Of a stretch of DNA of 64,000 bases, positions 44,856-58,293 are shown one piece after another. The DNA is from Hypholoma sublateritium FD-334 SS-4 (taxonomy: Eukaryota > Basidiomycota > Agaricomycetes > Agaricales > Strophariaceae): contig KN817547.1 in the NCBI GenBank assembly GCA_000827495.1, positions 164,187-228,186 on the forward strand. The letters run 5' to 3'. A model generated the notes under the pieces. The model was given only the letters and a program-made list of their open reading frames with translations. It did not search any database and was not told the origin of the DNA. Both the position numbers and the translations under genes were made by a program. The first letter of the stretch is position 1, and every line of letters starts with the position of its first letter.

Positions 44856-47800
44856 TCCTTTAGAATCCACGCCTGCGGAGTCCAGAGTCGGACCAGACTC
44901 TTCTATGTACATACTACATCGTAGGTACTAGGTTATTTAAGCAACAAGTTGTTAATCCAAATTCCAAATTAACACCTGTTTCAACCCTGGCACAAAAATA
45001 GGCTTTGGCGACTCTGATAATTGATTCCCCAGCTGTAGCGGAGCCGAAGCTGCCTTTACAGGGTGTTCCGTGGAGTCGCTCAGAATTTGTCAAGGCGGTG
45101 TACCTTCGGGACTCTGTATTTATATTGACCCCAGGTTGACCTACCGTCGCTTTCGTAGGTTTGAACGAAGCGCTTGAGACAAGACAATTTACCATGCAAA
45201 CATCCAACCTTGAGTTAATCTTACGCTAATCTACCTCCTGACGTTCTATTGAACAAAAAATTCATTTGATGAACTGTGCCCCTCGTAGTAATGATTCGAC
45301 ACCACGTAGAATGTACACTCATGTAGACGAATACTTACGACTAGCCGCCGCGTTAGAGATATATATGTGTGTGTGCCCCAACCCATCTTGCCGTGTGTAG
45401 TGACAACGACCAGCTGCGCAGTCACTGCGCAGAGATAATCATCCACCCCCGGGAAGCAAGATCCTGTGCGAGGATTGTTTCGTGCCCTTTGGTTTTGACC
45501 GTCGATGGATCGTTGAGTTTGATTTCCCTACCCAATGATGGCCGAGGTGTGCGGGCATCGCAGTACTTGGTAAAGAGAGCTACCAGACCCAGTTCAATGA
45601 CATGCCCGATGTTCATAATGACTCAGAGTATCGACACGGCTTTCATTGTAAATAAGATATCTTCGGTCCTGCCGGAGGAAGGACTCTAAGGTGATATTGT
45701 CTGACTGCGAGCAAGGTAAGGCAATCAATCGCCGTCAGTGACATTGATCAAGCTCAAGATAACTCACTTTCTCTTGCATTCCGAGTCTGCACTCCATTTA
45801 TAACCCACGACTGAAAGTTTGCGATCTAGCGGTTGGTGCGCTTGCTATCATTTCAAGTATATCACGAAATTGAGCTTCATATAATTACTATGAAACCGCG
45901 TCGGACTGGTAAGGACCCACAGATTGAATCCGACCGCTTATATTCTCATCGTGGAAAAACATATGCAAGCTTAGGCTATGTTGGTGCAATGTAGTCCCCC
46001 GATCCGCCGCGAAGTGGATTTAGTGAATTTTACTTGACTGGAGACACACAGCCGCTTCTACGCGAATGTGCTGTGTCGCTAGGCCCGGGCTACGCGAGCA
46101 CTCTTCCAATTGACCTTTTTCAACCGTTGGAGGGATAAAAATTCCATCACCACCACAACGTGCGTATGTTGGCTACAAAGACGTGAATCTGATTATAGCT
46201 CAGTCTCAGCGTGTGCTTACTGCAGCGAACATTGGAAGATATGAAACCCTTAGTCAATCTGGAGGTCGGCTTCTGTCTAAGGTGCGAAAAGCCGTCAGAA
46301 TAGCAGCGGGATGAAGAGCTTGTAGCAGTGTTATCTTAGTGTGTAAAAGAAGTCTCACCGCTTGACAGGTATAAGTCCCAAAAAGGCAAAGCGCTGGCCA
46401 CCTCAGCTATATCCTATGCGACAGTCGACTTTGCGGGCCAACCGGTGACGTGATCCCCTTTGAAAAAAAATTTGAAGTCTCACTCAGCTTCCATAATGAC
46501 CGAGGTACGTTGTCCAGAGAATTCATACCACGCAATTCCGTACCGCCTCGAGCACCGAGTCCAAAGAGGAACACAACATGTCGCAAATGATTCTTGCACA
46601 CGCCTGAAAACTCACAGCCAACTCACAGACGACAGATATTCTCTTTACGTGTCGAAACTGAGTCTCGAGAGGGGAGGGCAATAACTCATCAGACTGTACG
46701 TCAAATAATTCATATGCTCTGGATTAGCAATAGCGAGATGCTTACCTATCTTTGTGAAGCGTTGATACGCTGACAAGCGTCCTGCGTGAGAAATAACGGC
46801 GACGAGTAAATGAATGAAAATGAGATGAAAATGAAACGATATACGCAAGAGCTTGACGAAAGGTGCGTGGGGGTGCGAAGGTGTTCCTACACGGCTTCTA
46901 GGCAACCGGGGACCGAAAACGATGGAGTGTAAGCTGAGGCGTCAGCTTCGAACCACTCTGGGGTGCGACGAGGTTACTAGACGATAGGTATACGAGGGCG
47001 AGAGAAATTACAAGAGGTAGAACGACGAATTTAGTGCATGAATGGATTAGTTAATTTCTTGGATGATTTTGTACATAGCTTCTACAGACTTTTTATACCT
47101 ACGTTGTGTACTGTAATTTGTATGTAGAATTTCAAGGCGTGTGAAACTAAATGGAGAGAATGAGTAAGGAGTATGTATAAAAGATAAAATATAACAGTAA
47201 CATTTAAAGCGAATGGGAAATGCGTTACCGCGTGTACGGGCGCCTAATTTTAACAGCGTGTCGATTGTCGTGCTTCGGCGAATTTGTAAGCGCGTGACGG
47301 GTACGAATACTACGTGTGTCGGTGAAGGTCATTGGGGAATGTAAATATGGATTGGAAAGGGCGAGAAATACGTAGAGCGGCGTCGGGCGATGTGTGTCGG
47401 CGAACGTGGGAATGCGGCGGAGAGCGCGGGAATAATGTCTTCGTCGATTTTCGTGGACGGCGTGAGCACGGGCTCATCAGCGTCGTCGGATTTTGAATCT
47501 CCTTGACCTCCGTAGCCAGTATAGAAGACCGAGTTTTGATGAATTACTCACTTATGTGTTTGTGGAGACGGTCGGCATGGCCATCTCGTTCCAAGAGCCA
47601 CTGGAGTCGTGTGTGTGGTGAGCAGTATAGAGTGAGAGCGAGTGAACGAGAGAGCGACAGTGAGAAAATGACAGAGACAGACAGAAAAAAGGCAAGAAGG
47701 AGGAGGAAATAATCATGGGGAGTTGGCAATCGACCAAAGACTTTTATACAGCTGGGCCACAGAGAACCAGATCAGATTTTTCACAACTTTGACGTACAAG

Positions 47801-49741
47801 TGTCTTCGCCACCGGGCGATGCTAGAGACCATCACGAAAGAACAGACTCTAAGAAGTTCGTATAGAGTGTGGTGACCCTCGTTTTCCGATCAAAAGTTCA
47901 AAAACGAACGAAATGAATCCTGTTGCCGACTCTCAGACTATCCATGAAGTTCCCATTGCCGCATTCATAGCATCAAAAGTACTACGTACCAATTATTACA
48001 CGGCGCACACATCAACTTCAGTACCCATCTAGACGGTCTCGAGGCTCTATTTCGTATGCGGGCGCGACATCCCAAGTTAGTAGAATGATTCCTGGACTCA
48101 ACCTGCGCTAGCTGTAAGAATGATTATACAGACCAGGATTGATGTGCTCTGGGACTGATTGGATGCTGCCGTCCGTGAAACGCGAGGACGTATTCCACGA
48201 CTCGGAGAGTAGTGAACTCGCAGCGCTGTAGCTATAATGTTTTTGACTATGGTAATGTTTCTGGGTCATTCGTGATTTGGAGTAACCAGTGTCCGACGTC
48301 CAATGCCCAAAGGCGGGGTGAATTGTGTGTTTCTGATGATATCAAGTTGTACAACCCTTGCACACGATATAGAAGTCAATGAGATTGAGACACGAGACGG
48401 AAGAAGATTCACCATATGCATTTCTAAGTTGAAGATCCAGAGTTCTTCTGGTGCATCATCTCTAAAATCATTCGTCAATTATGTTCACAATAGGTGGATA
48501 GCGTGTCACTTTATTTGAATCATACAGTCCACTGTCTGAATTTGATACTACTTCCTTTGTTAAACTACCCCTATCTCTGGAGTTCATTTAAATCGATCGC
48601 AGGATCAATTGCCGGGCTCGCATGTGCGTTTTGTTTGATCTAGTATTTTCCGAGTGGGATATCTGCATTTGTGTTGTACAGATGGCGAGGAAGATAAAGT
48701 GCTCCTTGAGATACCCTCAGACGAGTACAATACCGATATTTGGAACAATCGTACACTCGTTCCGTCCAAATGCGCCCTCAACTCGCTTGATACTTCATCT
48801 TGGGCCGGATGCCGGAACCTTTCCTCATCCGGTAGCACTTAAAAGGAGATAAGATGGCCGGAACAGGCAGTTCGGGGTGTCATGTACGACCGGATCAATT
48901 ATGGCGGCGGGACTGTACTCACCCTTCTCATAACCGCAGTGCCCAGCTGAGCGGAGCTTAGCGCTGCGCGCGGCATGTAATACCAGAAGCACTGCCCGTA
49001 GCTCGTCTAAGTCTGCTTCCCAAGGTTTGTGTGAAACGTCGTGAACCGGTGCCGTTGCTATTTGAGTATGTATCCCCACGCCATCAGCAATTATGAAGTT
49101 TGGACGGAGAAATACAGAAGCCAGGTGGTTTATAGCATACTAAACGGAAGAATTTGGACGCAGTGTAGTAGGACAGTCATGTATGTACTCGGGCCTTCAA
49201 TACTGACTACCTTCCTATTCCTAACATGTTAATCAACACACAAAGACTTATTCCGTAGTGACAGATAATATTATACTAGTCTGCGTCCGCTATGCTATTG
49301 TGTTCATGCCTGAAGCTGAAGCCTGATGATTTGGCGCATCAAACATGTACACATGGAATCGTGTTGAACGTCAGAAACTGAGGCCAGGCACAGCATACAG
49401 CCAAGGCAACAAGTCGAATGTCGGTTATTTTTGATGAATATAATTATAGCTGGCCCTCGATGGCGTAATGTTCTCCATACTATCAGTGGTATCGTGATTC
49501 TATACTGTAGGCGTCCTCCACGAGCGTAAATTCCTTGCGCCCAGAATCAATCATTCTTTGACACACTTTCAGCACGTGCTATTTCTTCTGTCTCACCTCG
49601 ATTCCGTCAACGTTTCTCTCATAGCTTACTGCGTACGACGATTACTGATTCAATTTCTTATTTTCTTGGTATATTAAGGGCTTCAACTCACCACAATGCA
49701 GCATCTACCTCCTCTACAAGTATCTTCTCTTATTCCGAATT
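44856..49741. other. Gene-poor stretch of about 4.9 kb
   Basis: Many short frames but none with a recognisable domain, sustained codon structure or matching splice sites. Frames that looked least random were minus 45422-45616 and plus 48303-48518 followed by 48654-48842; I could not splice any into a longer protein. 47600-47700 is an A/G-rich low-complexity patch. Together with 43.75-44.19 kb this is the largest apparently non-coding interval in the window outside the repeats. Confidence 0.5.
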
Positions 49742-50444
49742 ATGTACACCAACCCATTTTCGTCGGCTTGGGGCTCACCAGAATCACGCGAATCCAATGG
49801 CTGGTCGTCGGTTGGCAGCGTCCCACCGACATTTGGCGTTTTGCCGTCCATGGAAGACATCCCATCGGCAATGATATTCACCTTCAATATGCCCAACAGC
49901 AGCATACTCAATTGTAGTGTATTCGGAAGCAATGCCGCGCCATACTTTACAATTACCACCAACTCCACATCGACAACGATTCATCGCCGAAGCGGAGAAG
50001 TATTTGCGGTTATTAATTGGCAGAGCCATCCTACTATACAAGCGCGCGGCGTTCTTGATCCCCAGCGCACTGCTCAATGGCTCAGACTGTCTCAGGATAG
50101 GAAGTGATTCGAATATTTCTTTCTTTTTTTCCCCCCTGAGCTTACATGCAAACCGCAGGCGACGGAACATGGTGGTTAATGGACGCGCTTACACCTGGTA
50201 CCCACGAGGGAATGCTATATGTGTAAGTACTCAGCCACGTTTCCTCCGTTTCCGGACAATGTTGACTGATATATGAGATTAGCTTCACGGCACAGATACG
50301 TCTGCAGCTGGCGAGATTGCGCGAATCACGCGCGCGAACAACAGCGTCACTCTTCAACTGAGCATTTCTGCCTTCAACAGCGGCTTCTTTGAAACGTCCA
50401 TACTGGCGACGATTCTTTTCTTGAGCGGAAGAGACATTGATTGA
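49742..50444 (+). CDS. DUF6593-type protein
   Basis: Three exons: 49742-50103, 50159-50222 and 50283-50444 (195 residues) from the ATG at 49742. After a Ser/Pro-rich leader the sequence shows MIFTFNMPNSSILNCSVFG, ISTNST-like strands, EVFAVINWQSHPTI, NGRAYTWYPRG and a closing GFFETSILATILFL. This is the beta-strand pattern of DUF6593, a family expanded in mushroom-forming fungi with an unknown biochemical role and a fold related to tubby/scramblase-like barrels. The last segment could act as a buried strand or membrane anchor. No catalytic residues are known. Confidence 0.7.
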
Positions 50445-51683
50445 TGGGGCCGGCGTATCCGGCCTTCTATCTGTTACAGAATTTGTATGGCGCGACACTC
50501 TGGAGTGGCTGTGCTGTACATGACCTTCATCCAGTCTAGAAGGGCCACGGACATTGGTCCGCCGACTTGCAATACCTTAGAGTCATCACAGAACGCTTAT
50601 ATCGATAGCCATTCTCCTTTCTCTTTTTGTATCCATAGATTTATTATTATTTATCCCCTGGTTTACAGTACGTGTGACGGACTGTTTTATTTCTCCGTAT
50701 GAACAACAGCTACCTTCGTTCTCTATATCGGCGCTTTTTGACTTATCAAAATTGTTAGGACTACATAGTTTTACAAATTTATGAGCGCCTGAGCCGTGAT
50801 ATTGCGTACATAGATTAAAAATTTAGTTAAACTGTTGGATCTTGCTTTCGATCGGAGAAGATTTTGATGTCGAGAGCGAGCGAGCTTCCTCATGTCCTGA
50901 TTTGAGTACCTGAGCGAGCAACCGCGCATCGCTATGGGGCTCACGTACTTCCGAGAGGATATTGTCGAATGGCCAAGGGCATAGGGTTAGGAATATATGT
51001 TCATCGGTATCACAGCTTGCTATGTCTGCTGGGGACTGCAGTCTCATACCACATCTACAGTGCCACATCTTACCAAACATTGATACGCAAATGTTTAAAA
51101 CGGTACGCTGGTGATCAACTGGTGATTGATATTCTGTGGCAGCTGTCGCTAAGTAGCATCAGATGCGCCGGCGTTTTCCGCGTCAATCCAGCCTTGGACG
51201 CGCCAGCTCAACCAAAGCTTAACTAGGCGTTGAAAAACGGTCCCAACTCCGAGAAGATCCATTAATAAGATATTTTGCTTTTATATAATGATCAAGTATA
51301 ACTCTCCGCCGTCGGCGCCAGCCAGCCAGAGCTACCGTAGAGCTAAGCACATTGCATTGATTGCAAAGATCATGAGTGGCATATCCTGACCAAAAGGAGA
51401 TGTGTATAAGTATGCTAAATAATTTCTATCGCCTTAATTTAGAGTAAGTATTAGTATTTATGTAAATAGTTCAGTTGTACGGCAGTCGCGGCGCGCCTCG
51501 CCGCGCTCTGCGTCTCCCTCCGGCAGCTCAGACAGCATTCTAGGCTTCCGACATATGCACGTTATATAAACAGGCTTGGAGACTCGCGCAACGGACAACA
51601 GCACCCTGGCACCATTCCGCATACGTCGCGGACTCGCCGCGCTTGTCACTCTGGAGTAGATCCCACTATTTTTCGTCGCTGGC
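50445..51683. other. Intergenic, no gene
   Basis: AT-rich with no coding signal on either strand. Confidence 0.55.
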
Positions 51684-53027
51684 ATGCCTTCATCCTCCCA
51701 CGTTGATCCCATTGCAATAGTAGGCGGCGGTCCCGGAGGCTTGTTGCTCGCTCGATACCTCCAACTCCACAACTTGACATGCGTCGTGTACGAAGGTGAA
51801 GGCTCATCTGCCAACAGAAACCAGGGTGGCACGCTGGACTTGCACGAGGAAACCGGTCTGCAAGCGTTGCGGGAGACCTCACTGCTGGAAAATGCTCAAA
51901 AGAAGATGCGGAGTGGTCCAGCAGAGGCGATGAAGACCATGGATAAGACCGGAAAGGTCTGGTTCGACGAGAACGAAGATCTGCAGCTTGGAGGAGGATC
52001 AAAAGGAAGGCCAGAAATAGATAGGTAAGTTTGCCTACTGCTTCTGAACAGTAGTAACTCATGATAGATCACAGGACTGACTTGCGAAACATTCTCTTTG
52101 ATTCACTTGCACCCGACACCGTCAAGTGGGACCACCGCGTCTCCGAAGTCAAAGCCTTGTCTCCTGACACATACGAAATCTCATTCACGTCCCAACCCCC
52201 TGTCCGTACCTCGCTGCTAATCGGCGCTGATGGTGCTTTTTCCCGCGTACGACCGCTCATACATTCGACTCAGCCTGCGTATACGGGTGTAACGATGTAC
52301 GACTTACAAATATCTCCCTCCAACCTTACCTCGAGCCTCAAAACGTTGATTGGCAACGGCACATGCATCGTACTGAGCGATGGCAAGGGTTTATTTCCGC
52401 AGATGAATTCGGGTGGGCGCTGCCGAGTTTACGCCGCGATTTCTGCGCATGCCAAAATTTCGAACGAAGAACCCTGGCCCGAAGCGGGGCAAAGGAGACA
52501 GTGGTTGATCAAGCTGTATGAAGACTGGGATGAGAGATACAAAGAACTCATTATGGCTGCTGACGAGGAAACGGCAGCACCTCGACGGATTTATGCGTTT
52601 GATCCTGAGTCCAAGTGGGACGCAAGTGGAGCGACAGGTGTGACGATTATTGGTGAGCGTTTTGGGCCCTGTCCCTCCTATAAAGAATTATTTGTTATAT
52701 CGACATTGAGTTTAAACTCTCCATTTAACAGGTGATGCGGCCCATGTAATGGCTCCTTCAGGCGAAGGTGTCAATCTTGCCCTTGCTGATGCACTCGACC
52801 TCGGCAAAGCCCTTAGCAATCTCTTTTCGAAGTCTGAGTCACCATCGAGAAAGCAAATTCACGATACACTCAGGGATTTTGAGAAGACGATGATGGGTCG
52901 GGCCCATCCCGAAATGGAGATCAGTGAACGCATGTTGGACAAGTTCTATGGGCCCGATGGTGGAGCTGAAGCTTTCACGGAAATGTTGAAGCTGATGATG
53001 CAAGGTGCGGGCCCGGGCCAGGCCTAG
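51684..53027 (+). CDS. FAD-dependent monooxygenase (TetX / aromatic hydroxylase-like)
   Basis: Three exons: 51684-52024, 52075-52652 and 52732-53027 (404 residues). Flavoprotein hydroxylase of the FAD_binding_3 class. The N-terminus carries the dinucleotide-binding GxGxxG as IAIVGGGPGGLLLARYL, the NQGGTLDLH segment typical of TetX-like enzymes, the DG motif LLIGADGAFSRVRP and the GD motif GDAAHVMAPSGEGVN with the following LALADALDLGKAL helix. These enzymes use NAD(P)H and oxygen to hydroxylate aromatic or polyketide compounds; TetX itself inactivates tetracyclines. There is no signal peptide, so it should be cytosolic. No biosynthetic cluster partners are adjacent, so a detoxification role is as likely as secondary metabolism. 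Confidence 0.88.
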
Positions 53028-54756
53028 CTATCTTAGAGGGCATCATGTACATTCACATGTATTCACAGCCTTTTAAGCCGCTGCTCGGCGCCCATCTTGG
53101 GTGTCCACCGGTACAGCAATCAACTTTACTACAAAAATATCATCACTCGTACATGGTACATAAAGTCCTCGTGATAGTGTGAATATCCTCTCGGTAATAT
53201 CATATTGAACACCTGAGAGAATATCACGCACGATATTATTATGAATACAATCACCATCACAGAGTGCTATGTTGTCAGTTGGTGAGCAACAAGCCGAAGA
53301 AATGCATACACTTTTGACAATGGCAAGATAGAGGAATAGAGATGACGGTCAATCTTCAGACGTGTTTGCTACCGTACATGATCCAGCATAGTAGCAGTTG
53401 ATTTGATTACACCAAGCTGGGTATTAAATACTGGCGATAACCAACGGGTTGCACTGTTATTTCATCAAATTAGCGAGGTTCATGGGAATCGTAGATCACT
53501 TTCTTATTCACACTGGACCAAGACCTACGAAATTCGAATCCGATCTCGTCTGCGTATCCGTCCTCGAACAGGTCCTTCTCATTCCAGGTAAGTATCATAT
53601 TTTGTGACCGAGGGGATGTAACCCAATGTGGGCGTATGGCATATATATATATATGGACCCGGCGCAGTGACCGTACTAGTTTGAGGTCATGATTGAATAG
53701 CTGCGTTCGCGATAACTGTGCAGTCAATGCTGAAGCGCTGATGTCACCACTCCGGCGTCGATATCCCGGTTGAGTCATTCCGTGTGGTGGTGGTGCCTGT
53801 CTAACCGCTGACTATTTAACCTCTACTGCGGTGGGCGACACCGCTTTCCGCACCCGCGTGATGGTTCGCAATTTGCCTTCTACCGAGATCCATCTGGATC
53901 CATCACGGTGTTGATCGAAATCTAAGTATAAGCACCTCGCAGAGAGATCACAGATGATATGTCCATTATCTTGTGTGAATATCCAGGCCAGAATAGCAGA
54001 GTTCAAATCAAGTAGTTCCGGCGCCTATTAATGCATGAAATTGAGGAGACGAGAAGATGTTTCCGGCGGGGTACCCCGGCTCGCATAGCTTACATGCGAT
54101 GAACAATCAGGAGTCAGGAGCAAGAGATGCGGCTGGTGATGCTGGAAGCGTTCTAGGAGCATTTCGCTCAGAATTGTAAGAGGTGAGGAGCCGACCATCA
54201 TCTTGCTTGAGTTGAGTTTACATACTTCCCTGAGTCGTATGGTTGCTTGCATGGAAGTTCACGCGTTCAAACTTCACAGCGTGTGCCGTGTTGGCTCGCT
54301 CGAAATGCTGGTGGTGGGATTGATATAAAGGCTCTGGCATGTTCGCGGAGAAGTAGCAATGTAATAGAATAGACGACGAGGAAGGTTGCCAGAAAATGAT
54401 TTTTTGCGCGAGAAATTGTTCAGCTCCATATTACAGCGTACATCGGGAGAGGTCGTAGTATAACACTATCGCACTGGAGTAAGGCTAGAGAAAACAGTGC
54501 AATGGTTGAGCTGCCGCGATGGTGTGGTTCACTGGAATATACCCCAAGGAGGACGCCCAGTCTACTCTAGTAAAATTCGTATGGGGATCGACATAACATT
54601 TCGGTCTAAAATTGTGATGGCATTTACTTATTCTTGCGGGTGCCTGTCCTGTATAGGGATCTGTGCATAAGTTTCCCTCCGTCCATAGAAACATGTCTTG
54701 AGCATAACTCACAGATATATTGGGCGAAAATCGTAGGCCGACGCCATGGTTGAGCC
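53028..54756. other. Intergenic, at most a weak minus-strand gene
   Basis: Two minus-strand frames could belong together: a short exon starting at the ATG near 54252, and 54003-53815 after a plausible acceptor (tag before GCGCCGGAA), ending SPTAVEVK. They show no known domain. A (TA)n run lies at about 53640-53655. Otherwise nothing supported. Confidence 0.35.
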
Positions 54757-55017
54757 CTAGAGCTTATCCTCCTTCTTTTTTCTTTCCTTTTTGAGTGCGT
54801 CGGCCAATTTTTGGAGTTGGACGGTCACCGCCGTGTTGTCTCCCTGGGCGAACGTGCTTCGCGCCTGGAAGTCTTCCAAGAAAGTTTCAAGGCGCCTTTG
54901 GGTGTCTTTTACTGTGATTTGAGTCGAAGCGAAAGGCTGGATGTGGACCGGGGGCGAGAGCGGGGGATCCATGGTGGGCGTCGAGGGAAGAAAACGGCGG
55001 GCCGAGACATCCGGCAT
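54757..55017 (-). CDS. Small helical protein, unknown function
   Basis: Intronless frame of 86 residues starting at the ATG at 55017; the same frame extends upstream without another ATG. A Pro-rich N-terminus (PSTPTMDPPLSPP) is followed by one long predicted helix (TVKDTQRRLETFLEDFQARS, then TAVTVQLQKLADALKKERKKKE) that ends in a Lys-rich tail. The regular pattern and intact frame directly divergent from ERG9 argue for a real, conserved small gene. I do not recognise the family. A subunit of a larger complex is a reasonable guess from size and helicity only. Confidence 0.55.
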   Translation of the reverse strand: MPDVSARRFLPSTPTMDPPLSPPVHIQPFASTQITVKDTQRRLETFLEDFQARSTFAQGDNTAVTVQLQKLADALKKERKKKEDKL

Positions 55018-55116
55018 ATAACCGTGTTTATTTTTATATGAACGAATGTGGGGTGACAAAATCGTACGAGGCTTTTTAAACTGTCCACATCGTTACTCCC
55101 TCCCACCACTATCCCA
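55018..55116. promoter_or_regulatory. Compact bidirectional promoter, ERG9 / small helical protein
   Basis: 99 bases lie between the divergent ATG codons. The stretch includes AT-rich tttttatatgaa near 55030 that could be a TATA-like element for either side. Confidence 0.45.
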
Positions 55117-57071
55117 ATGGCCGTCACCAACTGGATTGCGCTACTCCTCACTCATCCTCTTGAATTCAGAACCCTTATTCAGTTCTACCTCTACCATGAA
55201 CAGAAGCGCGATATTGCCGCCCAGAAGGAGCATCCTACATCTGGATGGGATAGGCAGTCGATGCGCCGCTGCTGGGAATTTCTCGACATGACGAGCCGGA
55301 GTTTCTCAGCCGTAATTAAGGAAGTGGAAGGGGATCTTGCGCGCACGGTGAGTGCACACGCTCGCAATATACGAGGACAGTGTGCCGCAACCAATAGCGG
55401 TCACTGTGATCTGGCGCGCCTTGTGTCATCACTCGAACCTTCTTCCGAGGTGCAGTGAGATTCAACAGAAGCGGATTTGTTTTCCTGCGGGAACAGACGC
55501 GCTGCTTCCCATTCGTGGGACCTTAGCACTTCCGTACATTGTCTCATTTGGACACAAGAATGCGCTGTTCTCGTGTATTTTGACACTTCGTTATTCTTTA
55601 CTGACGCTATATTCGCCTAATAGATAGCCCTTTTCTATCTCGTTCTTCGTGGGCTCGACACTATTGAAGATGACATGACTATCGCAGATGACGTCAAACA
55701 ACCAATTTTGCGCTCTTTCCACGTCCACACCGTGACACCGGGGTGGAATTATGACGGTTGTGGTCCTAACGAAAAGGACAGACAGCTGTTGGTGGAATAC
55801 GACACTGTAGTCGAAGAAGTGAATCTACTCCTACCTGAGTATGTCCTTTTTTGATTTCCGTTTCCCCCCTTTACCCCTTTATTCGCTCCTTTCGCCGCCC
55901 CAACACGAGTCTTTTTGCTTCTTGCTAACACTCCCTCACAGATACAAAAACATCATTATCGATATAACCCGCAAGATGGAAAATGGCATGGCCGACTACA
56001 CCCACAAGGCAGCAACCACAGGATCTATCTACCTCGAAACGGTGTCCGAATATGACCTTTACTGCCATTACGTCGCGGGACTCGTTGGTGAGGGTCTTTC
56101 GCGGCTATTCGCGGCCTCCGGAAAAGAGGCAGCATACGTTGGCTCGCAACTCGAGCTGAGCAACTCTATGGGGCTGCTTCTGCAAAAGACCAACATCATC
56201 CGGGACTTCCGGGAGGACGTCGACGACAAGCGCTTCTTTTGGCCACGGGAGATATGGGGCAAAGCGGAGTATGGGTTCACAGAGATGAAGCAGATGACTG
56301 CGACCGATCCGGACACCGTGCGCCGTGCGACACATGCACAGAGCGGGATGGTACTCGACGCGTTGAGGCACGCGGTCGATTCGCTGGACTACCTGCGCAT
56401 GCTGCGTAACCAGAGTGTGTTCAACTTCTGCGCGATCCCCGCCGCTATGGCCATCGCGACGTTAGAGCTATGCTTCATGAACACACAGATGTTCCAACGA
56501 AACATCAAAATCCGCAAGGCGGAGGCCGCTACAGTGTGTCCCCTTCCTCCATGGTTTCAAATAATTTCTTATTTCATTTAGCTCATCATGCGAGCGACAA
56601 ATCCCCGAGAGGTCGGCCTCATTTTCCGCGAATATGCACGTAAAATACACGCCAAAGCCCTCCCATCCGACCCCAACTTCATTCGGATATCCATTGCTTG
56701 TGGCAAAGTACGCCGTCCCCGTGTCCCCGTTGACCTGATGACTTACATTCGCTCCGCAGATCGAGTCATGGTGTGAGCATTATTATCCGTCGTTTATGCA
56801 GATTGGGCATACGGGCACACAGACCGTCGACCCCAGCGACCCTCGTGGTCAGGTCGTCATCCGCCAGCAACAGCTCGACTCGTCGCTGGCCTCGAAGAAG
56901 CGCATCGAAGAGTTGCGTGCGGGGGTCGTCAACGGCACCGCGACGAAGTCGGCGGTGGAGCCGCTGGAAATCGGCAAGGGGGAGTTGTTCATGTACGTGG
57001 GCGCCGCGTTTGCGGTGGTGATGGTGCTCACCCTGGGTGTCGTGTGGGCGCTACTCAAGTATATTAAGTGA
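55117..57071 (+). CDS. ERG9: Squalene synthase (farnesyl-diphosphate farnesyltransferase)
   Basis: Five exons: 55117-55347, 55624-55838, 55942-56533, 56582-56707 and 56760-57071 (491 residues). It condenses two farnesyl diphosphates to squalene through presqualene diphosphate, the first committed step of sterol synthesis, at the ER membrane. Visible hallmarks: SRSFSAVIKEVEGDLA, the first Asp-rich motif in YLVLRGLDTIEDDM, KMENGMADY, YCHYVAGLVGEGLSRLF, the second Asp-rich motif LLLQKTNIIRDFREDVDD, and FNFCAIPAAMAIATLELCF. The last exon ends with the transmembrane anchor FMYVGAAFAVVMVLTLGVVW. Length matches fungal ERG9. Intron 1 (276 nt) is far longer than the other introns here. Confidence 0.96.
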
Positions 57072-58293
57072 TTTGCTGTTCCGCCCGTAGTTAGATCTTA
57101 TCATTATATTAGGACGTTGTTGTTTCGGTCACACCTTTTTTTGCGTCTAATACTCTCTATCTGCTCTTTACCTAGCTATCAAATGCAAAATCTTTCCGGT
57201 AGTTACTGAACACTATTTACATGGTTAGCGGAGATGACATGCAATTATGAAACGGCAATTGTCCAGGTTCTTCTGTTCGTCGCTGGTGAAGATGGAAGCC
57301 GGAGAACTCCGGCACTGCCACCGTTCGAGTTGAGTTCGAGTGGATTCCGATTGCACTGCACCATCTGGCATCAGCGGTCTGCTGGTCGCGGGCAGAAGCT
57401 TCACGCTGCTTGACACTCCATTCCACCAGTGAACAAATGTATCTACCTCGACTGCGAATAACGCAGCGTTCGAGCTGTTACATCCCCCAAGCTTCTTCGT
57501 TGTCTTCGTGCGTCTTCTAGTTTCAGGTTTTCGCTGTTGATTCACTGACGGAAAAACTAACGGCGACGAAAAGCGATGGTCGACCCCTCTCAACTAAACT
57601 TCTCTGCGTTCACGAACATTGACAATACATCACTGTACGGAAGTTTGGAGACAAAGAGTGTGCTACCTGTTCTATGCGTGTCTCTGAGGCTAATTCCTGC
57701 GTCGTCTATGTTCCGCTGGCTCTGAGCGCTGAGCCTCTGAGTTGAAATTCGGACGGACTTTTTTTTACATTTATAACTTTCCTTCACCGTCATCGCGGCT
57801 CGCGGCATGCCATTAGCGGTTGCTCTGATACAGCGCGATGGAGAGCTTCAGGCGTAAAACTGCGGATATCGCTATTACTGCTGTGCTGCAGTCGTTCTTC
57901 CGACTCACGCATGTCTGACGCCCCTACTACTGCGTGGGCACCCCGTGTAGCCAGGAATAACATAAACCGCGCATAGGACTGGCGACTTCCTGGAGATCGC
58001 AGCGGTACGTCCACCTGCCAAACGACATTTTTGAGCGGACGCTGCAGCTCGTGCACTGGCTGGTTCAGTCTGACTGCTAATTGAAGGTATCTAGAATTTG
58101 AGGCTGAGCGCTGAGCGCTGAACAGAGATCGGACAAAGACAAAGACAGTAAGAACAATGATAAGCAAGATTTGTTCTCGTTCACAGATATGTACATTCGG
58201 GCGTAAGAGATAGTAGTACATTGAGGCAGGATCAACAACTGAGTACTGAAGTACTGTCAAGTACTGAAGTACTGTCAAGTACTTGGTCGAAAT
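57072..58293. other. Intergenic between convergent genes
   Basis: No gene supported. The 162-codon minus-strand frame at 57790-58278 has no recognisable feature. An 18-bp unit GTACTGAAGTACTGTCAA is repeated 2.3 times at 58243-58283. Confidence 0.5.

Noticed and set aside
57790..58278. 162-codon minus-strand frame
   Set aside because: No domain, and its start lies in the 18-bp tandem repeat.
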